From contig DGSO01000025.1 in the NCBI GenBank assembly GCA_002393945.1, forward strand, positions 1 through 57,090: a stretch of DNA of 57,090 bases, in the 5' to 3' direction. This DNA is from Bacteroidales bacterium UBA4360 (GTDB lineage Bacteria; Bacteroidota; Bacteroidia; Bacteroidales; UBA932). Under the pieces are notes generated by a model. It had not been told where the DNA came from. It ran no database searches and worked only from the letters and a program-made list of their open reading frames with translations. Both the position numbers and the translations under genes were made by a program. This document shows positions 15,709-24,868 of this stretch, piece by piece; within the stretch, counting starts at the first letter, position 1; each line of letters opens with the position of its first letter.

Positions 15709-17001
15709 ATGAAAAGATTCTTTGCTCTCATTGCCATGGCGGCAATGGCTTTGGGCTGCAGTCAACCCGAAGCTTCCAATACTGAAGAGCCCACCCCGGA
15801 ACCGAACCCCGGACTAGTGGTTTTCAAAGCAAGCCTTACCACGCAGGCAGCGACGGACATCACAAAGTCATCGGCAGTGCTGCATGCATCCTATGATGGC
15901 GTGGACGAAGAATTCGACCCCCAGGAGGTGGTTTTCCGCTATGGTACGGATGCGTCTTCGCTTACCAACGTCGTGGCCGCCGAGCAGCAGGTCTCAGGAC
16001 CTTCCGGAACATTCTCCGCCTCTGTCAAGGAGCTCACAAACGGCCAGACTTACTATTTTCAGGCCACCATGGATGCCTGGAACCCGGTAAGGAAAAAGTA
16101 CGTGACCGTGAGCGGAAAGGTACTGTCGTTCACCACCGAAAAGCAGCAGGAAACAATCAGCGGTTCCATGCCCGGTTGGGCCGAACTTCCGGCAATGGAC
16201 ATAAAGCAGAACGGCAGCTACAAGATCAGCGCATCGGATGACAACCTGTATTATGCCTGGCATTTCAGCCCTGACGTTTACGGTCCCGGAAACAAACCGG
16301 CGCGCAACTATACGGTTTGCTTCAGCGCTGAGGACCACTGCCCGATATGGGTGGCGGCACCAAGGCATTCAATGTATGTGGGAAATTCTGGCCGAAATGA
16401 CTCCTACCGCGCAGATCCCGACATCCCTTCGAATATCCAATACAATTCCAAGTCCACCGGAGGCGGTTGCAACAAAGGCCACATGCTGGGCTCTGCAGAG
16501 CGCACTTGCTCCGTAGAGACAAACCGTCAGGTCTTCTACTATTCGAACATAGCACCGCAGCTCTCCAGCGGCTTCAACACCGGTGGCGGCGGATGGAACC
16601 TGCTTGAGGACTACATGGACAGCCAGGTCTGCAGAGACACCCTCTATGAGGTTGTAGGCTGCTACTTTGACAAGTTCACAGACGGCTATGGAGAAACCGC
16701 GACTCCCGACAAGATAAGCTTCGGCGGCCGCAACGACGTCTCCATCCCTACAATGTTCTATTACGCCGTCCTCCGCACCAAGAAGGGAAACACCGGCAAG
16801 AGCGTAAAGGACTGTTCTGCGAGCGAACTTCAGTGCGTAGCCTTCGTACGCACCCACACCAACGATCTCAAAGGCCAGAAGCCTTCCTCCAGGGAACTCA
16901 TGAGCATCTCAGACCTTGAGAAGATTACCGGTTTCACGTACTTCTCTAACGTTCCCAACGCCCCAAAGAGCACATTCAGCGCTTCCGACTGGGGACTGTA
17001 G
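15709..17001 (+). CDS. DNA/RNA non-specific endonuclease, lipoprotein
   Basis: This 430-residue lipoprotein (lipobox ALGC, Cys about 17) should sit in the envelope facing out or in the periplasm. A threonine- and proline-rich spacer is followed by an Ig/fibronectin-like domain (about residues 35-145, ending LSFTTEKQQ), and then a NUC1-type beta-beta-alpha-metal nuclease domain. The active-site DRGH motif appears as NKGH in GGGCNKGHMLGSAER (about residue 261); the downstream asparagine-containing helix (QVFYYSNIAPQ) is present. It may degrade extracellular nucleic acid for nutrient use. It starts 3 bases after metG and ends at a strong hairpin. Confidence 0.85.
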   Translation: MKRFFALIAMAAMALGCSQPEASNTEEPTPEPNPGLVVFKASLTTQAATDITKSSAVLHASYDGVDEEFDPQEVVFRYGTDASSLTNVVAAEQQVSGPSGTFSASVKELTNGQTYYFQATMDAWNPVRKKYVTVSGKVLSFTTEKQQETISGSMPGWAELPAMDIKQNGSYKISASDDNLYYAWHFSPDVYGPGNKPARNYTVCFSAEDHCPIWVAAPRHSMYVGNSGRNDSYRADPDIPSNIQYNSKSTGGGCNKGHMLGSAERTCSVETNRQVFYYSNIAPQLSSGFNTGGGGWNLLEDYMDSQVCRDTLYEVVGCYFDKFTDGYGETATPDKISFGGRNDVSIPTMFYYAVLRTKKGNTGKSVKDCSASELQCVAFVRTHTNDLKGQKPSSRELMSISDLEKITGFTYFSNVPNAPKSTFSASDWGL

Positions 17002-17040
17002 ATATGATAAATGCCGGCGTTTTGCCGGCATTTATCATAT
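17002..17040. terminator. Bidirectional terminator-like palindrome
   Basis: A perfect 17-bp stem, 17002-17018 against 17024-17040 with loop GTTTT, lies between the convergent nuclease and lipoprotein genes. The T content is mainly within the stem, so its terminator efficiency is uncertain, but the position fits a shared terminator for both strands. Confidence 0.7.
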
Positions 17041-17052
17041 TGGAACAGCTCC

Positions 17053-19017
17053 TTACTTCTCGAAGATAATCACATACTCCAGAGGAGCGTTCACAAAGCG
17101 GTCTACGTCGGTCCAGCGTTGGCTGGTGGCTGCGATAGGATCCATATTGTGGAATGCGAGGCCGAAGCAGCCATCCGGAATGGTGATGGTCTTTCCGTAT
17201 ACAAATTCCTGTACTCCCGGGGTAAGGAACCTGGCTTCATTACCGTTGCCAAGTGTCATCTTGAGCGTAGCAACGTCCAGAGTGAAACTCTTTTCGCCCT
17301 TAGGAATCTTGTCGTAATACTGGGCAAGACTTTCTCCTGTACCTTTCCATACATAATCCCAGAAAGCGCCGTCGTTTCCGGACCACCAGTTGGTAGTTCC
17401 ACTGATTACTGTGCCATTCAGGCCTGTCAAGTGGATGACAAAGCCGTTGTCGGATTCCTTCCAGATTGAATCATTCCAGTCCCAGCTCTTCTCTATGGGG
17501 CTTACGAATGCGGGATCATCACCGGAGCCGCCCAGTACGAAAATGCCAAAAGGTGAATCATTGCCGCCATAGACATTCCAGCTGCCTTCAAGGCTCTCCC
17601 AATCGAAATCCACGGGAGGGATGTACTCAAAGTCGGCATCGAAGGTCTTTGAGGCTTCGGGAACGACAAAACCGTCCGGCATCTTCTCAAGTTCGATGAA
17701 CAGCCTGCGCGGATGACATGCAATTACACCGTAATCCTGCCATGGAAAGTCCCAGTTGTCCTTACCTCCCTTGATATCAAATACGAGGGACAGATGGGTT
17801 GTCGTTACGGCAAGTTCAGGGTTTGTATTTTCCATTGTATATGTCCCGGCTGGTGCAAGTTTTGCCGAAGTGACGGTACCGTCAGCCTTGGTGAAGGTAA
17901 TATTCTGGCCATCCTCCGTGAACCACTTTCCTTCCGACAGAGGCAGGAGGTCATACATTGCCCTGAGGTCTACATCCTTGTGATTTGCCGGATTCTGCTC
18001 TCCGCTGTATACAAACCACCAGTTACGGCCGTCCTCGCCTGCATAGTTGATAAACGTTCCGTCTTCCTTGAGAAGATAGTAGTTGTCAAGCAGGGCCTCG
18101 ATTCCACGCCCGTCTTCATTGTTGAAGCAACCGGGCTTCTTGAGGATGTCATAGACCTTTGTGCATTTATATTCAGGACCGGTACCGCCCCAGAGCTGCA
18201 ATGCGACAATCTGGTAGGTAGGAATGTCTGAAGTGAATGCGGGAAGCTGGGCTCCAAGTCCGGCTGCAAGCTCTACCGCTTCACCGGTGATGTGTGCCTT
18301 TTCGGCCTCGCCCACATACACTATTGCAGTGTAGCCGCTGATATCACCTGCGGGAACAGCGAAACTATAGAGCTTGCCCTTCTCGAAGTTTCCGGTGATT
18401 TCAACCTGGTCGGATACCGCTGCCACCACAGGTGTATCCTCTGCATAATCGATACTCACCTCTCCTGCAATCTTCTCACCACCCACAGTCTTGAAGACGA
18501 CCTTGGTTGCACCCTCGACATTCACGGTATAGGAGACCATGGACATGAGAGGGCGGAAGAAAAGCTGGTTTCCGGTAGACTTGGCAACGCTGTAGAGGGT
18601 TGCGTCATAGTCCAGAGTTCTGGCCGCAGGAAGGGTAAATGACACGGTGGTTCCCTCGAGATTGAGCCCTTCCGCGGCAGGAGCCACTGCAAGATACGCC
18701 TTGGCTTCCTTATTCACGGTAGCAGGAAACTTTGCCAGAGTGCCGAAATCGGCCGTATTGGTGAGTGTCTGGGCGGTGAAGCCATCGTAAAGGAGGATGT
18801 TGTCTCCGCCTGCCCAGGAGGGCTGGGTGCCGTCAGACAAAGCCTCGAATGTGGCAGAGAAAGTAATCTTGCCGTCAAAGGCAGGAGTCTCGCCGCCAGG
18901 ATTAGTCCCGGGAGTCTCCGGGGTCTCATCCGTGACATCCGGGATTTCAATCATGTCTCCGCAGGAGAATGCAAGTGCTGCAGAGAGAAGAATCATCATT
19001 AATTTCTTCATAGCCAT
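17053..19017 (-). CDS. Large accessory lipoprotein of the glycan locus
   Basis: This 654-residue lipoprotein (lipobox LAFSC) is the last gene of the locus. Its N-terminal third (about 45-255, with SWAGGDNILLYDG) resembles fimbrillin-like beta-sandwich domains used in Bacteroidetes surface proteins. Two related modules follow, about 260-435 and 455-654, both with aromatic-rich strands. The second resembles the C-terminal half of the lipoprotein at 34234-35271. A surface glycan-binding role is likely from position and layout, but no catalytic motif is seen. The start at 19017 (MAMKK) could also be 19011. Confidence 0.75.
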   Translation of the reverse strand: MAMKKLMMILLSAALAFSCGDMIEIPDVTDETPETPGTNPGGETPAFDGKITFSATFEALSDGTQPSWAGGDNILLYDGFTAQTLTNTADFGTLAKFPATVNKEAKAYLAVAPAAEGLNLEGTTVSFTLPAARTLDYDATLYSVAKSTGNQLFFRPLMSMVSYTVNVEGATKVVFKTVGGEKIAGEVSIDYAEDTPVVAAVSDQVEITGNFEKGKLYSFAVPAGDISGYTAIVYVGEAEKAHITGEAVELAAGLGAQLPAFTSDIPTYQIVALQLWGGTGPEYKCTKVYDILKKPGCFNNEDGRGIEALLDNYYLLKEDGTFINYAGEDGRNWWFVYSGEQNPANHKDVDLRAMYDLLPLSEGKWFTEDGQNITFTKADGTVTSAKLAPAGTYTMENTNPELAVTTTHLSLVFDIKGGKDNWDFPWQDYGVIACHPRRLFIELEKMPDGFVVPEASKTFDADFEYIPPVDFDWESLEGSWNVYGGNDSPFGIFVLGGSGDDPAFVSPIEKSWDWNDSIWKESDNGFVIHLTGLNGTVISGTTNWWSGNDGAFWDYVWKGTGESLAQYYDKIPKGEKSFTLDVATLKMTLGNGNEARFLTPGVQEFVYGKTITIPDGCFGLAFHNMDPIAATSQRWTDVDRFVNAPLEYVIIFEK

Positions 19018-19031
19018 GTTATTATTATGTT

Positions 19032-20150
19032 TTACTTAAATATCGAGGATGCAAAATCATGCAGCTGTTCTCTCCAGAACTGCCACTGATGTCCATATTC
19101 TGCCTTGTGGGATTCGAAACGGATTCCCTTGTCGGCAAGGCGGCGCTCGAAAATCTGATGGCCGTTCCACCTGTTGTCAAGGGTTCCGCATGAGACCCAC
19201 AGCAGTTTAATATTCCTGTTGATTGCCGCAGCATTGAAATCAACTCCATATGCCGCATAGTCTGTATCAGGGTCGGAAAGCAAGCCGGACGAGAATTCTC
19301 CGATATAGGAGAACTTGTCCAGATTCCTGAGTCCGATGACCAGTGACTGGCCGCCGCCCATGGAGAGGCCGGCAATCGCCCTGTGGGCTTTGTCCTTATA
19401 TACACGGTACCGGCTTTCCACAAGAGGAATCACATCGTCAAGGAGTTCCCTCTCAAGGGCCTTCATGCCGTCAGGAGTGCTCCCTCCGGCCCAGGAGCCG
19501 TCTGTAAGGCCATAAGTCATTACTACAAGCATGGGAACTGCCTCTCCGCCCGAGATAAGGTTGTCCATGATGGCATCGGCAGAAGCACCTTCCCACCAGC
19601 CTTTCTCGTTGTCCCCGCCGCCATGACGCAGGTAGAGTACGGGGAATTTTCTCCGGGGGGATTCATAATAGACGTAAGGCACATATACGCAGACGCGGCG
19701 AAGTGTCCCGAGCGATGTACTCCTGTAAGTTATCACATCCACCTGGCTTCCCGCCACCTTGCGGGAATCAATGCGGTTTCCGGGAACCTCAACGGTATTG
19801 CAGTATATTTCCGTTCCGGCCTTCACGGCGGGATTCCCATAATCGAGCACCTTGACTCCGTCCACCATGAACTTGTACTCATAAGTGCCGGGCTTCACCG
19901 GGCCGATGGTAACTTCCCACACACCTCCATCCTTTTCGGCCATCTCGTGATGCTGCACCGTCCACTCGTCGAACTGCAGTTCAACGACGTGCGCCTTCGG
20001 GGCCTTGAGCCTGAAGGTGATATGTCCGTCGGCCGAAACCACCGGAGAGAACGGTTCGCCCTTAGGCGCCCACCAGCCCTTGGTTGAGAAGGTCTGGGCT
20101 CCGGCCAGCATTGACAGCAACAGAGCCGATATTGTCAGCAGTTTCTTCAT
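19032..20150 (-). CDS. CE1-type esterase with N-terminal CBM48-like domain
   Basis: After a signal peptide (ending AGAQ), an Ig-like CBM48/glycogen-branching N-domain (about 20-115, ITFRLKAPKAHVVELQFDEW) precedes an alpha/beta-hydrolase of carbohydrate esterase family 1. The nucleophile serine lies in GLSMGGGQS (about residue 263), the oxyanion region in PVLYLRHGGGDNE, and the catalytic histidine in YGHQWQFW near the end. Such enzymes remove acetyl or feruloyl groups from plant polysaccharides, which fits an acetylated mannan. I chose the ATG at 20150, which overlaps the GH30 stop as ATGA; 20159 is possible. Confidence 0.88.
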   Translation of the reverse strand: MKKLLTISALLLSMLAGAQTFSTKGWWAPKGEPFSPVVSADGHITFRLKAPKAHVVELQFDEWTVQHHEMAEKDGGVWEVTIGPVKPGTYEYKFMVDGVKVLDYGNPAVKAGTEIYCNTVEVPGNRIDSRKVAGSQVDVITYRSTSLGTLRRVCVYVPYVYYESPRRKFPVLYLRHGGGDNEKGWWEGASADAIMDNLISGGEAVPMLVVMTYGLTDGSWAGGSTPDGMKALERELLDDVIPLVESRYRVYKDKAHRAIAGLSMGGGQSLVIGLRNLDKFSYIGEFSSGLLSDPDTDYAAYGVDFNAAAINRNIKLLWVSCGTLDNRWNGHQIFERRLADKGIRFESHKAEYGHQWQFWREQLHDFASSIFK

Positions 20151-21616
20151 AGATTCCATGTGTAAGTTCCAACAGCACCGGACGGCAGATTCACGGCGGC
20201 GAATTCGCCATGGTACTGAATTGTCACCCTCTGATTGTCAGAGGCAGTATTTGCCACGATGAGAACTATCCTGCCGTCAGGAGTCCTGAATGCCACGTTG
20301 GGGAGCACGCCTGCTTTGGTGTAAGGCATGAAACGCATGACTCCGGGAGCCTGCTCGTCTTCGAAGAGGAAGCCGGCAGGGTCGGCAGTATCTGTAGAAT
20401 TGATACGGACAGAGCCCTTGGGGACGTTCTCCGAAGCATGCGCCACCACATAATATGCAAGATTCCTTGTGACAGAATCTCCGTCAATCGTGATGGCTCC
20501 GAAGCAGAAAGGACATCCGCCGTTCCCGGTATGAGGTTCAGCCTTGGGGTCTGCGGCAAGATTCCAGAGAATGACATCCCGGCTCCAGTTGCGAGGCACG
20601 TCAATGAGCATCCTTTTCACAGACGGTGCAATCCGCGCCGACACGGAACCGCTCCTGTCCACGATCATCTGTTCAGAGAAGAAGATATCCTTGTCCGGGC
20701 GAAAAGCGTGAATCATGCTCATTGCCGACATGTCTCCCATATACTGATGGAAAGCACTTCCGGCAATATACTTTGCAGTTTCCGGATCCTCCAAAAGTGA
20801 AAGAGGATAGTCCGGGCGGTCACAGTTATGGTCGAATGCGAGAATCTGCGTACTCAGGCCCTGCCTCGAGAATTCCGGCCCCAGATAATCCCTGATGAAG
20901 ATTTTCTGGTCTTCCGGGCTCCATGGCATGGACGGGGTGTTTCGCGAATTGAGCGGCTCGTTCTGAATGGTAAGCGCATGTATAGGAATACCCTGCCTTC
21001 CCATCTCCACGATGTATCTTGCAAGGTAACGTGCATATACATCATAGCAATCCCGGCGAAGCTTCGGCCCCCTCACGTCATATTCCTCTTTCATCCATGC
21101 CGGAGCCGACCAGGGTGATGCCATAATCCACACGTCACCGTTCAGAGACAGGATTTCCCGCATTACCGGAACCACGTCATTGAGGTCCTGCGCAAGTGAG
21201 AACTTTTTCAGGTTCCAGTCTGCTTTTCCCTCAGGCATATCGTCATAGGAGAAGACGAAACTGTTCATGTCCGATGCTCCCACAGTGAGCCTCACGACAC
21301 TCATTCCCATCTGACCCGGTTCCTTTCCGAAGAGTTCGGAAAGGATGCGAGAACGCGCCCCGGGAGCCATTTTCATGAGCAGTTCGGCACTGCCCCCCGT
21401 AAGGGAAAAGCCGAACCCAAGCATCTCCTGATAGCTCTGCCTGTCGTCGACTATTATTGGGATGGAACGGTCCATCCGATCCTTACGGAACTGCACATTC
21501 TCACCCTGTGCATATAAAAACTGCCCGTCGGGAGTTGTAACCCACTGACGGATTTCCCTCTGGGCACTCAGGCTCAGGGGGAACACCATGCAAAGGGCTA
21601 TGAGAAGGCGTCTCAT
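20147..21616 (-). CDS. Glycoside hydrolase family 30 enzyme
   Basis: This 489-residue secreted enzyme (signal peptide ending SLSAQ) has the GH30 fold: a (beta/alpha)8 barrel with a C-terminal beta domain. Visible features are GFGFSLTGGSAELL, SPWSAPAWMK, the acid/base Glu in TIQNEPLNS (about 219) and the nucleophile Glu in FFSEQM (about 313). GH30 enzymes include beta-glucosylceramidases, beta-1,6-glucanases and xylanases; the subfamily cannot be fixed by eye, though the GFGFSLTGGSA pattern suits the glucosidase/glucanase branch. It overlaps both neighbours by ATGA, so it belongs to the same transcript. Confidence 0.9.
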   Translation of the reverse strand: MRRLLIALCMVFPLSLSAQREIRQWVTTPDGQFLYAQGENVQFRKDRMDRSIPIIVDDRQSYQEMLGFGFSLTGGSAELLMKMAPGARSRILSELFGKEPGQMGMSVVRLTVGASDMNSFVFSYDDMPEGKADWNLKKFSLAQDLNDVVPVMREILSLNGDVWIMASPWSAPAWMKEEYDVRGPKLRRDCYDVYARYLARYIVEMGRQGIPIHALTIQNEPLNSRNTPSMPWSPEDQKIFIRDYLGPEFSRQGLSTQILAFDHNCDRPDYPLSLLEDPETAKYIAGSAFHQYMGDMSAMSMIHAFRPDKDIFFSEQMIVDRSGSVSARIAPSVKRMLIDVPRNWSRDVILWNLAADPKAEPHTGNGGCPFCFGAITIDGDSVTRNLAYYVVAHASENVPKGSVRINSTDTADPAGFLFEDEQAPGVMRFMPYTKAGVLPNVAFRTPDGRIVLIVANTASDNQRVTIQYHGEFAAVNLPSGAVGTYTWNL

Positions 21617-23190
21617 TGTTCAATCAGATAAAGGGCTTCGGTTCTTGACCTCAGAGGCTGAATGCCGGCTGCATCTTTGAATGAAGCTGAAGAGAAGTCG
21701 AATTCACTAAGCTTTCCCTGAGCATTCACACTGATTGTCACCGGCTTTTTGCCAGGATTATATGCATATACGAATACAGACTTTCCGCAGCGCACGGCAA
21801 AGGCGTCGGCACCGTCGGCCTCAACTTTCACCTGCTCAAACTCGCCGCCGCCTCTTTCGAGCATCATGTCGCTCACGGTGCGGACGTTCTTGAAGTACGG
21901 AACAAGTCCCCTGTCCTGGAAGAACTCCCACCACCAGCTCATCGGAGTGACGGGAGTCGGGCTGAAAAGTCCGTACCAGAGACCGCGCTTGAAGTCAAGG
22001 TCCATGTCCTCGGCAAAGTCGTTGAAGTTCTTGCTCCAGTCCCATTCATAACTGAATTCGCCTATTACATAAGGCTTTCCGTGCCTCTGTTCATAGGACA
22101 CTATGGCACCGGGCATTGCCGATGTAGCCTTATATATATGCTTCTGGTTCAGGTCTATATCCGGCACGTCGTTGAGCCCCTTCAGATCCCGGTGGGAAAT
22201 GGAAGTAGTGACGATATGGCCAAAGGGATCGATAGATTTGAGATATGATGCCATCTCTGCATGCCAGGCCACAATCTCCTCGGCAGGAATGGGTTCGGGA
22301 CGGTTCCTGAACTGGATATTGTCTATTTCATTGAAGAATTCCCACATGCCGATAGAGGGGCTGTAACCCCAACGGGCCACGATGTAACGGAGGCGGTTCT
22401 TGTAACGGGCCTTGGCTTCATCGGAATTGAAGAAGTCGCGGTCGGCCCTCACGTCTCCCTGCCCCATGCAGAGCATTATCTTGAGATCCAGGCTCTCGGA
22501 AAGGGCAATGACGTCGTCCAGATGCTGAACGGCGCTGGGATTGTAATACTCATCGGAAGGGGTATAGCGGGTGTTGTTGAAGTGATCCTTCTTGTCGATG
22601 GGAAAATTCCATCCGCACATCCACATGCGTGTGAAATTGCCGCCGGCCTGAGTGAATTCAGGGAGCATCACCTCATAATTGAAGCGGTCATGCTGCTCGT
22701 GAAGATCCTTGAAGAACTTGGAGTCATCGCTCGCACGGGATTCCCAGCAGATATTCTCGCCTACACCCCTGAAAGGTGTACCGTCATCATAACGGAGTAC
22801 CCACATTCCGTCCGTATGAAGAATTCCGTGAGCGTCTGAAGGAGAAGACACGAAACTTTTTGAGCCGCTCTTCATCTCCTTATTGCCCATCTTATATATG
22901 AAACGGTATTTGTACTTGCCTGTTTCCTGGGGTGTAAAACGGGCCTCCCAGGCATCCTTGCCGTTCCAGAAAGCCGGAAGGAGAAGCTCCTTTCCGGACG
23001 GAGCAATCAGGGCCATGTCAAGGCAAGCCTCTTCCTGCAGGTAGGGATTGGCAGGGAGTTCCTTTGTAATCACATGGAAATCTCCCCTGCCGTACAGAGC
23101 TATCTCAGAAGGGCCCTCAACGCTGATTCCCTGCGTGCACGCAGCGGCGCACACGCAGAGAACGAGCATGGATATCAAATTCCTTTTCAT
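21613..23190 (-). CDS. DUF5060 plus GH5-like clan-A hydrolase, lipoprotein
   Basis: The 525-residue product has a lipobox (AAACTQG), an N-terminal DUF5060 beta-sandwich (about 25-115), a (beta/alpha)8 catalytic domain and a short C-terminal beta domain. The likely acid/base Glu is in WEFFNEIDN and the nucleophile Glu in VIGEFSYEWDW, as in clan GH-A. A WWWEFFQDRG aromatic patch near the C-terminal end of the barrel may line the subsites. Related proteins are annotated as GH5-like or as apiosidase-like; I would not assign a family. It lies 3 bases after the SusD gene. Confidence 0.8.
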   Translation of the reverse strand: MKRNLISMLVLCVCAAACTQGISVEGPSEIALYGRGDFHVITKELPANPYLQEEACLDMALIAPSGKELLLPAFWNGKDAWEARFTPQETGKYKYRFIYKMGNKEMKSGSKSFVSSPSDAHGILHTDGMWVLRYDDGTPFRGVGENICWESRASDDSKFFKDLHEQHDRFNYEVMLPEFTQAGGNFTRMWMCGWNFPIDKKDHFNNTRYTPSDEYYNPSAVQHLDDVIALSESLDLKIMLCMGQGDVRADRDFFNSDEAKARYKNRLRYIVARWGYSPSIGMWEFFNEIDNIQFRNRPEPIPAEEIVAWHAEMASYLKSIDPFGHIVTTSISHRDLKGLNDVPDIDLNQKHIYKATSAMPGAIVSYEQRHGKPYVIGEFSYEWDWSKNFNDFAEDMDLDFKRGLWYGLFSPTPVTPMSWWWEFFQDRGLVPYFKNVRTVSDMMLERGGGEFEQVKVEADGADAFAVRCGKSVFVYAYNPGKKPVTISVNAQGKLSEFDFSSASFKDAAGIQPLRSRTEALYLIEQ

Positions 23191-23193
23191 ATG

Positions 23194-24855
23194 CTAATAA
23201 CCGGGATTCTGTTCAAGGGTTCCGGCGGAATTCTCAATTTCCGAGCGCATGAAAGGCAGATAGTAATTCCTCTCATTGAAGGTTCTGTCCGCCACTTTCT
23301 GGACGGTATAAGTATAAGCAGCTCCGCTGCGGGTAATCTTCACGCCATTGACAGGCTGGTTGAGCACCGTCATGGCATCCTTCCAACGAAGAAGGTCCCA
23401 GTAGCGATGGTCCTCGAATGCGAGTTCAACACGGCGCTCATGCTTTACTGCATCGCGGAAGGAATCCACGGTAGAGGCAGTAACGGCAGGGAGACTGGCT
23501 CCTGCACGGTTTCTGACCATCTGCAGGGCCTGTTTTGCACTCATCGGGAAACCGGCAGGCGTCGAAGACGGACCGTAAGCCTCATTCACGGCCTCGGCAT
23601 AGTTCAGAAGGACTTCGCCGTAGCGGTATGCAACCCAGTTATGCTGGGCGGTTGCACCCTGGGTGAGGTTGAGATCGTCGGTAAGGAACTTCTTGAGATA
23701 ATAACCGGTACGGCTGGCATTGGCGCGGGCCATGTCGTCGGTTTCTCCGGCCGCCTGTGCGATCACACGGCCATTCCAGGAGCTTCCGTTCACGACGATG
23801 GATGCTGCAAGGCGGGGGTCACGGTTGGCATAAGGGTCGGATTCGTCCGGGGTCCCCGTCCATTCATAGGCCGATACCAGGTTCTCCGTAGGGCAGACAC
23901 CGCTCTTTCCGCCGGATGTGGCGATAGGATAGTTGTTTGTCTCCATGGTATTGGAAGCGGCACGCCTTACGATATAGATGGACTCTGCACTTGACAGGGA
24001 GTTGCCTCCGCGGAAGTATGCACCGTAGTCGGGATCCAGGGAATATGTGCCGAGGTTGATCACATCGGCAGCGGCCTGGGCGGCCTTGTTCCACTTATCC
24101 CAGTCGCCCGAGGGGTTGTGAAGGGGAGATGCGGCATAGAGCAGCGTCCTTGCCTTGATGGCGAGGGCGGCGCCCAGCGTGAATCGGCCTTCACGGGTGT
24201 TGTCATCGTTCCAGTTCTCTGCAAGCTTGTCTTTCCAGGCATCGATTTCAGAGACGATGTAGTCTACGCAGCGGTCATACGAGGAACGGGCAACCTTTTC
24301 TCCGTCGGACTGTTCCTGGGTCTTTTCCACGATGGGAACTCCACCGAACATCTTGATAAGTTCCGAGTAGTAGTATGCCCTTGCCACATGGGCTTCTGCA
24401 ATATAATGATTAAGGGAGGCGACGTCCCTGGCATAACCCACTGCATCCGTGATAAGGTTGCGGTTGAGTTCGAGAAGCGCCATGCCCTTTCCGTCCGCCA
24501 CATAATCAAGGAAGAAATTAGCGGCACGGATACCCTCATAGCAGTTGTTGTAGTATGTCCACAGAGGATTGACGCTGGCGTTTACTATACCCTTGTTGAA
24601 GTAGATTACATTGGAGGATGCAGACGTCTGCTGCGCCTCATCCGATGCCGATGCAAAAATGTTGCTGTCGATTACGGAGTACCCATATATGATAGGGGTG
24701 TAGAACGCATTCGCAAAGCTCCAGAGGGAACTTCTGGAAGTGGCCACCGTCTCGGAAGTGTTGTTGATGTCAAGACCGGTGTCCAGATATTTGTCGCAGG
24801 AAGAGGCAAGAAGTGCCGCTGCGGCCATGGTCAGGATTATTGACTTTGTTTTCAT
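23194..24855 (-). CDS. SusD-like outer-membrane lipoprotein (pair 2)
   Basis: This 553-residue lipoprotein (ASSCDKYLD, Cys about 20) is a SusD/RagB-type glycan-binding protein that sits as a lid on its SusC partner. Helical TPR-like segments, VAYRYGEVLLNYAEAVNEAYG and the C-terminal RWKDAMTVLNQPVNG to EQNPGY are family marks. It follows the second SusC by 13 bases and is followed by the GH5-like gene by 3 bases. Confidence 0.95.
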   Translation of the reverse strand: MKTKSIILTMAAAALLASSCDKYLDTGLDINNTSETVATSRSSLWSFANAFYTPIIYGYSVIDSNIFASASDEAQQTSASSNVIYFNKGIVNASVNPLWTYYNNCYEGIRAANFFLDYVADGKGMALLELNRNLITDAVGYARDVASLNHYIAEAHVARAYYYSELIKMFGGVPIVEKTQEQSDGEKVARSSYDRCVDYIVSEIDAWKDKLAENWNDDNTREGRFTLGAALAIKARTLLYAASPLHNPSGDWDKWNKAAQAAADVINLGTYSLDPDYGAYFRGGNSLSSAESIYIVRRAASNTMETNNYPIATSGGKSGVCPTENLVSAYEWTGTPDESDPYANRDPRLAASIVVNGSSWNGRVIAQAAGETDDMARANASRTGYYLKKFLTDDLNLTQGATAQHNWVAYRYGEVLLNYAEAVNEAYGPSSTPAGFPMSAKQALQMVRNRAGASLPAVTASTVDSFRDAVKHERRVELAFEDHRYWDLLRWKDAMTVLNQPVNGVKITRSGAAYTYTVQKVADRTFNERNYYLPFMRSEIENSAGTLEQNPGY

Positions 24856-24868
24856 CTTCAGATTCGGT

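Noticed and set aside
14044..15765. Long open frame (573 codons) on the minus strand
   Set aside because: It is antisense to metG and the start of the nuclease gene. Codon bias in GC-rich genes often gives such shadows.
17002..17040. Perfect 17-bp palindrome as a possible integration or recombination site
   Set aside because: It lies between convergent stop codons, where a shared terminator is expected, and no integrase or direct repeat is near.
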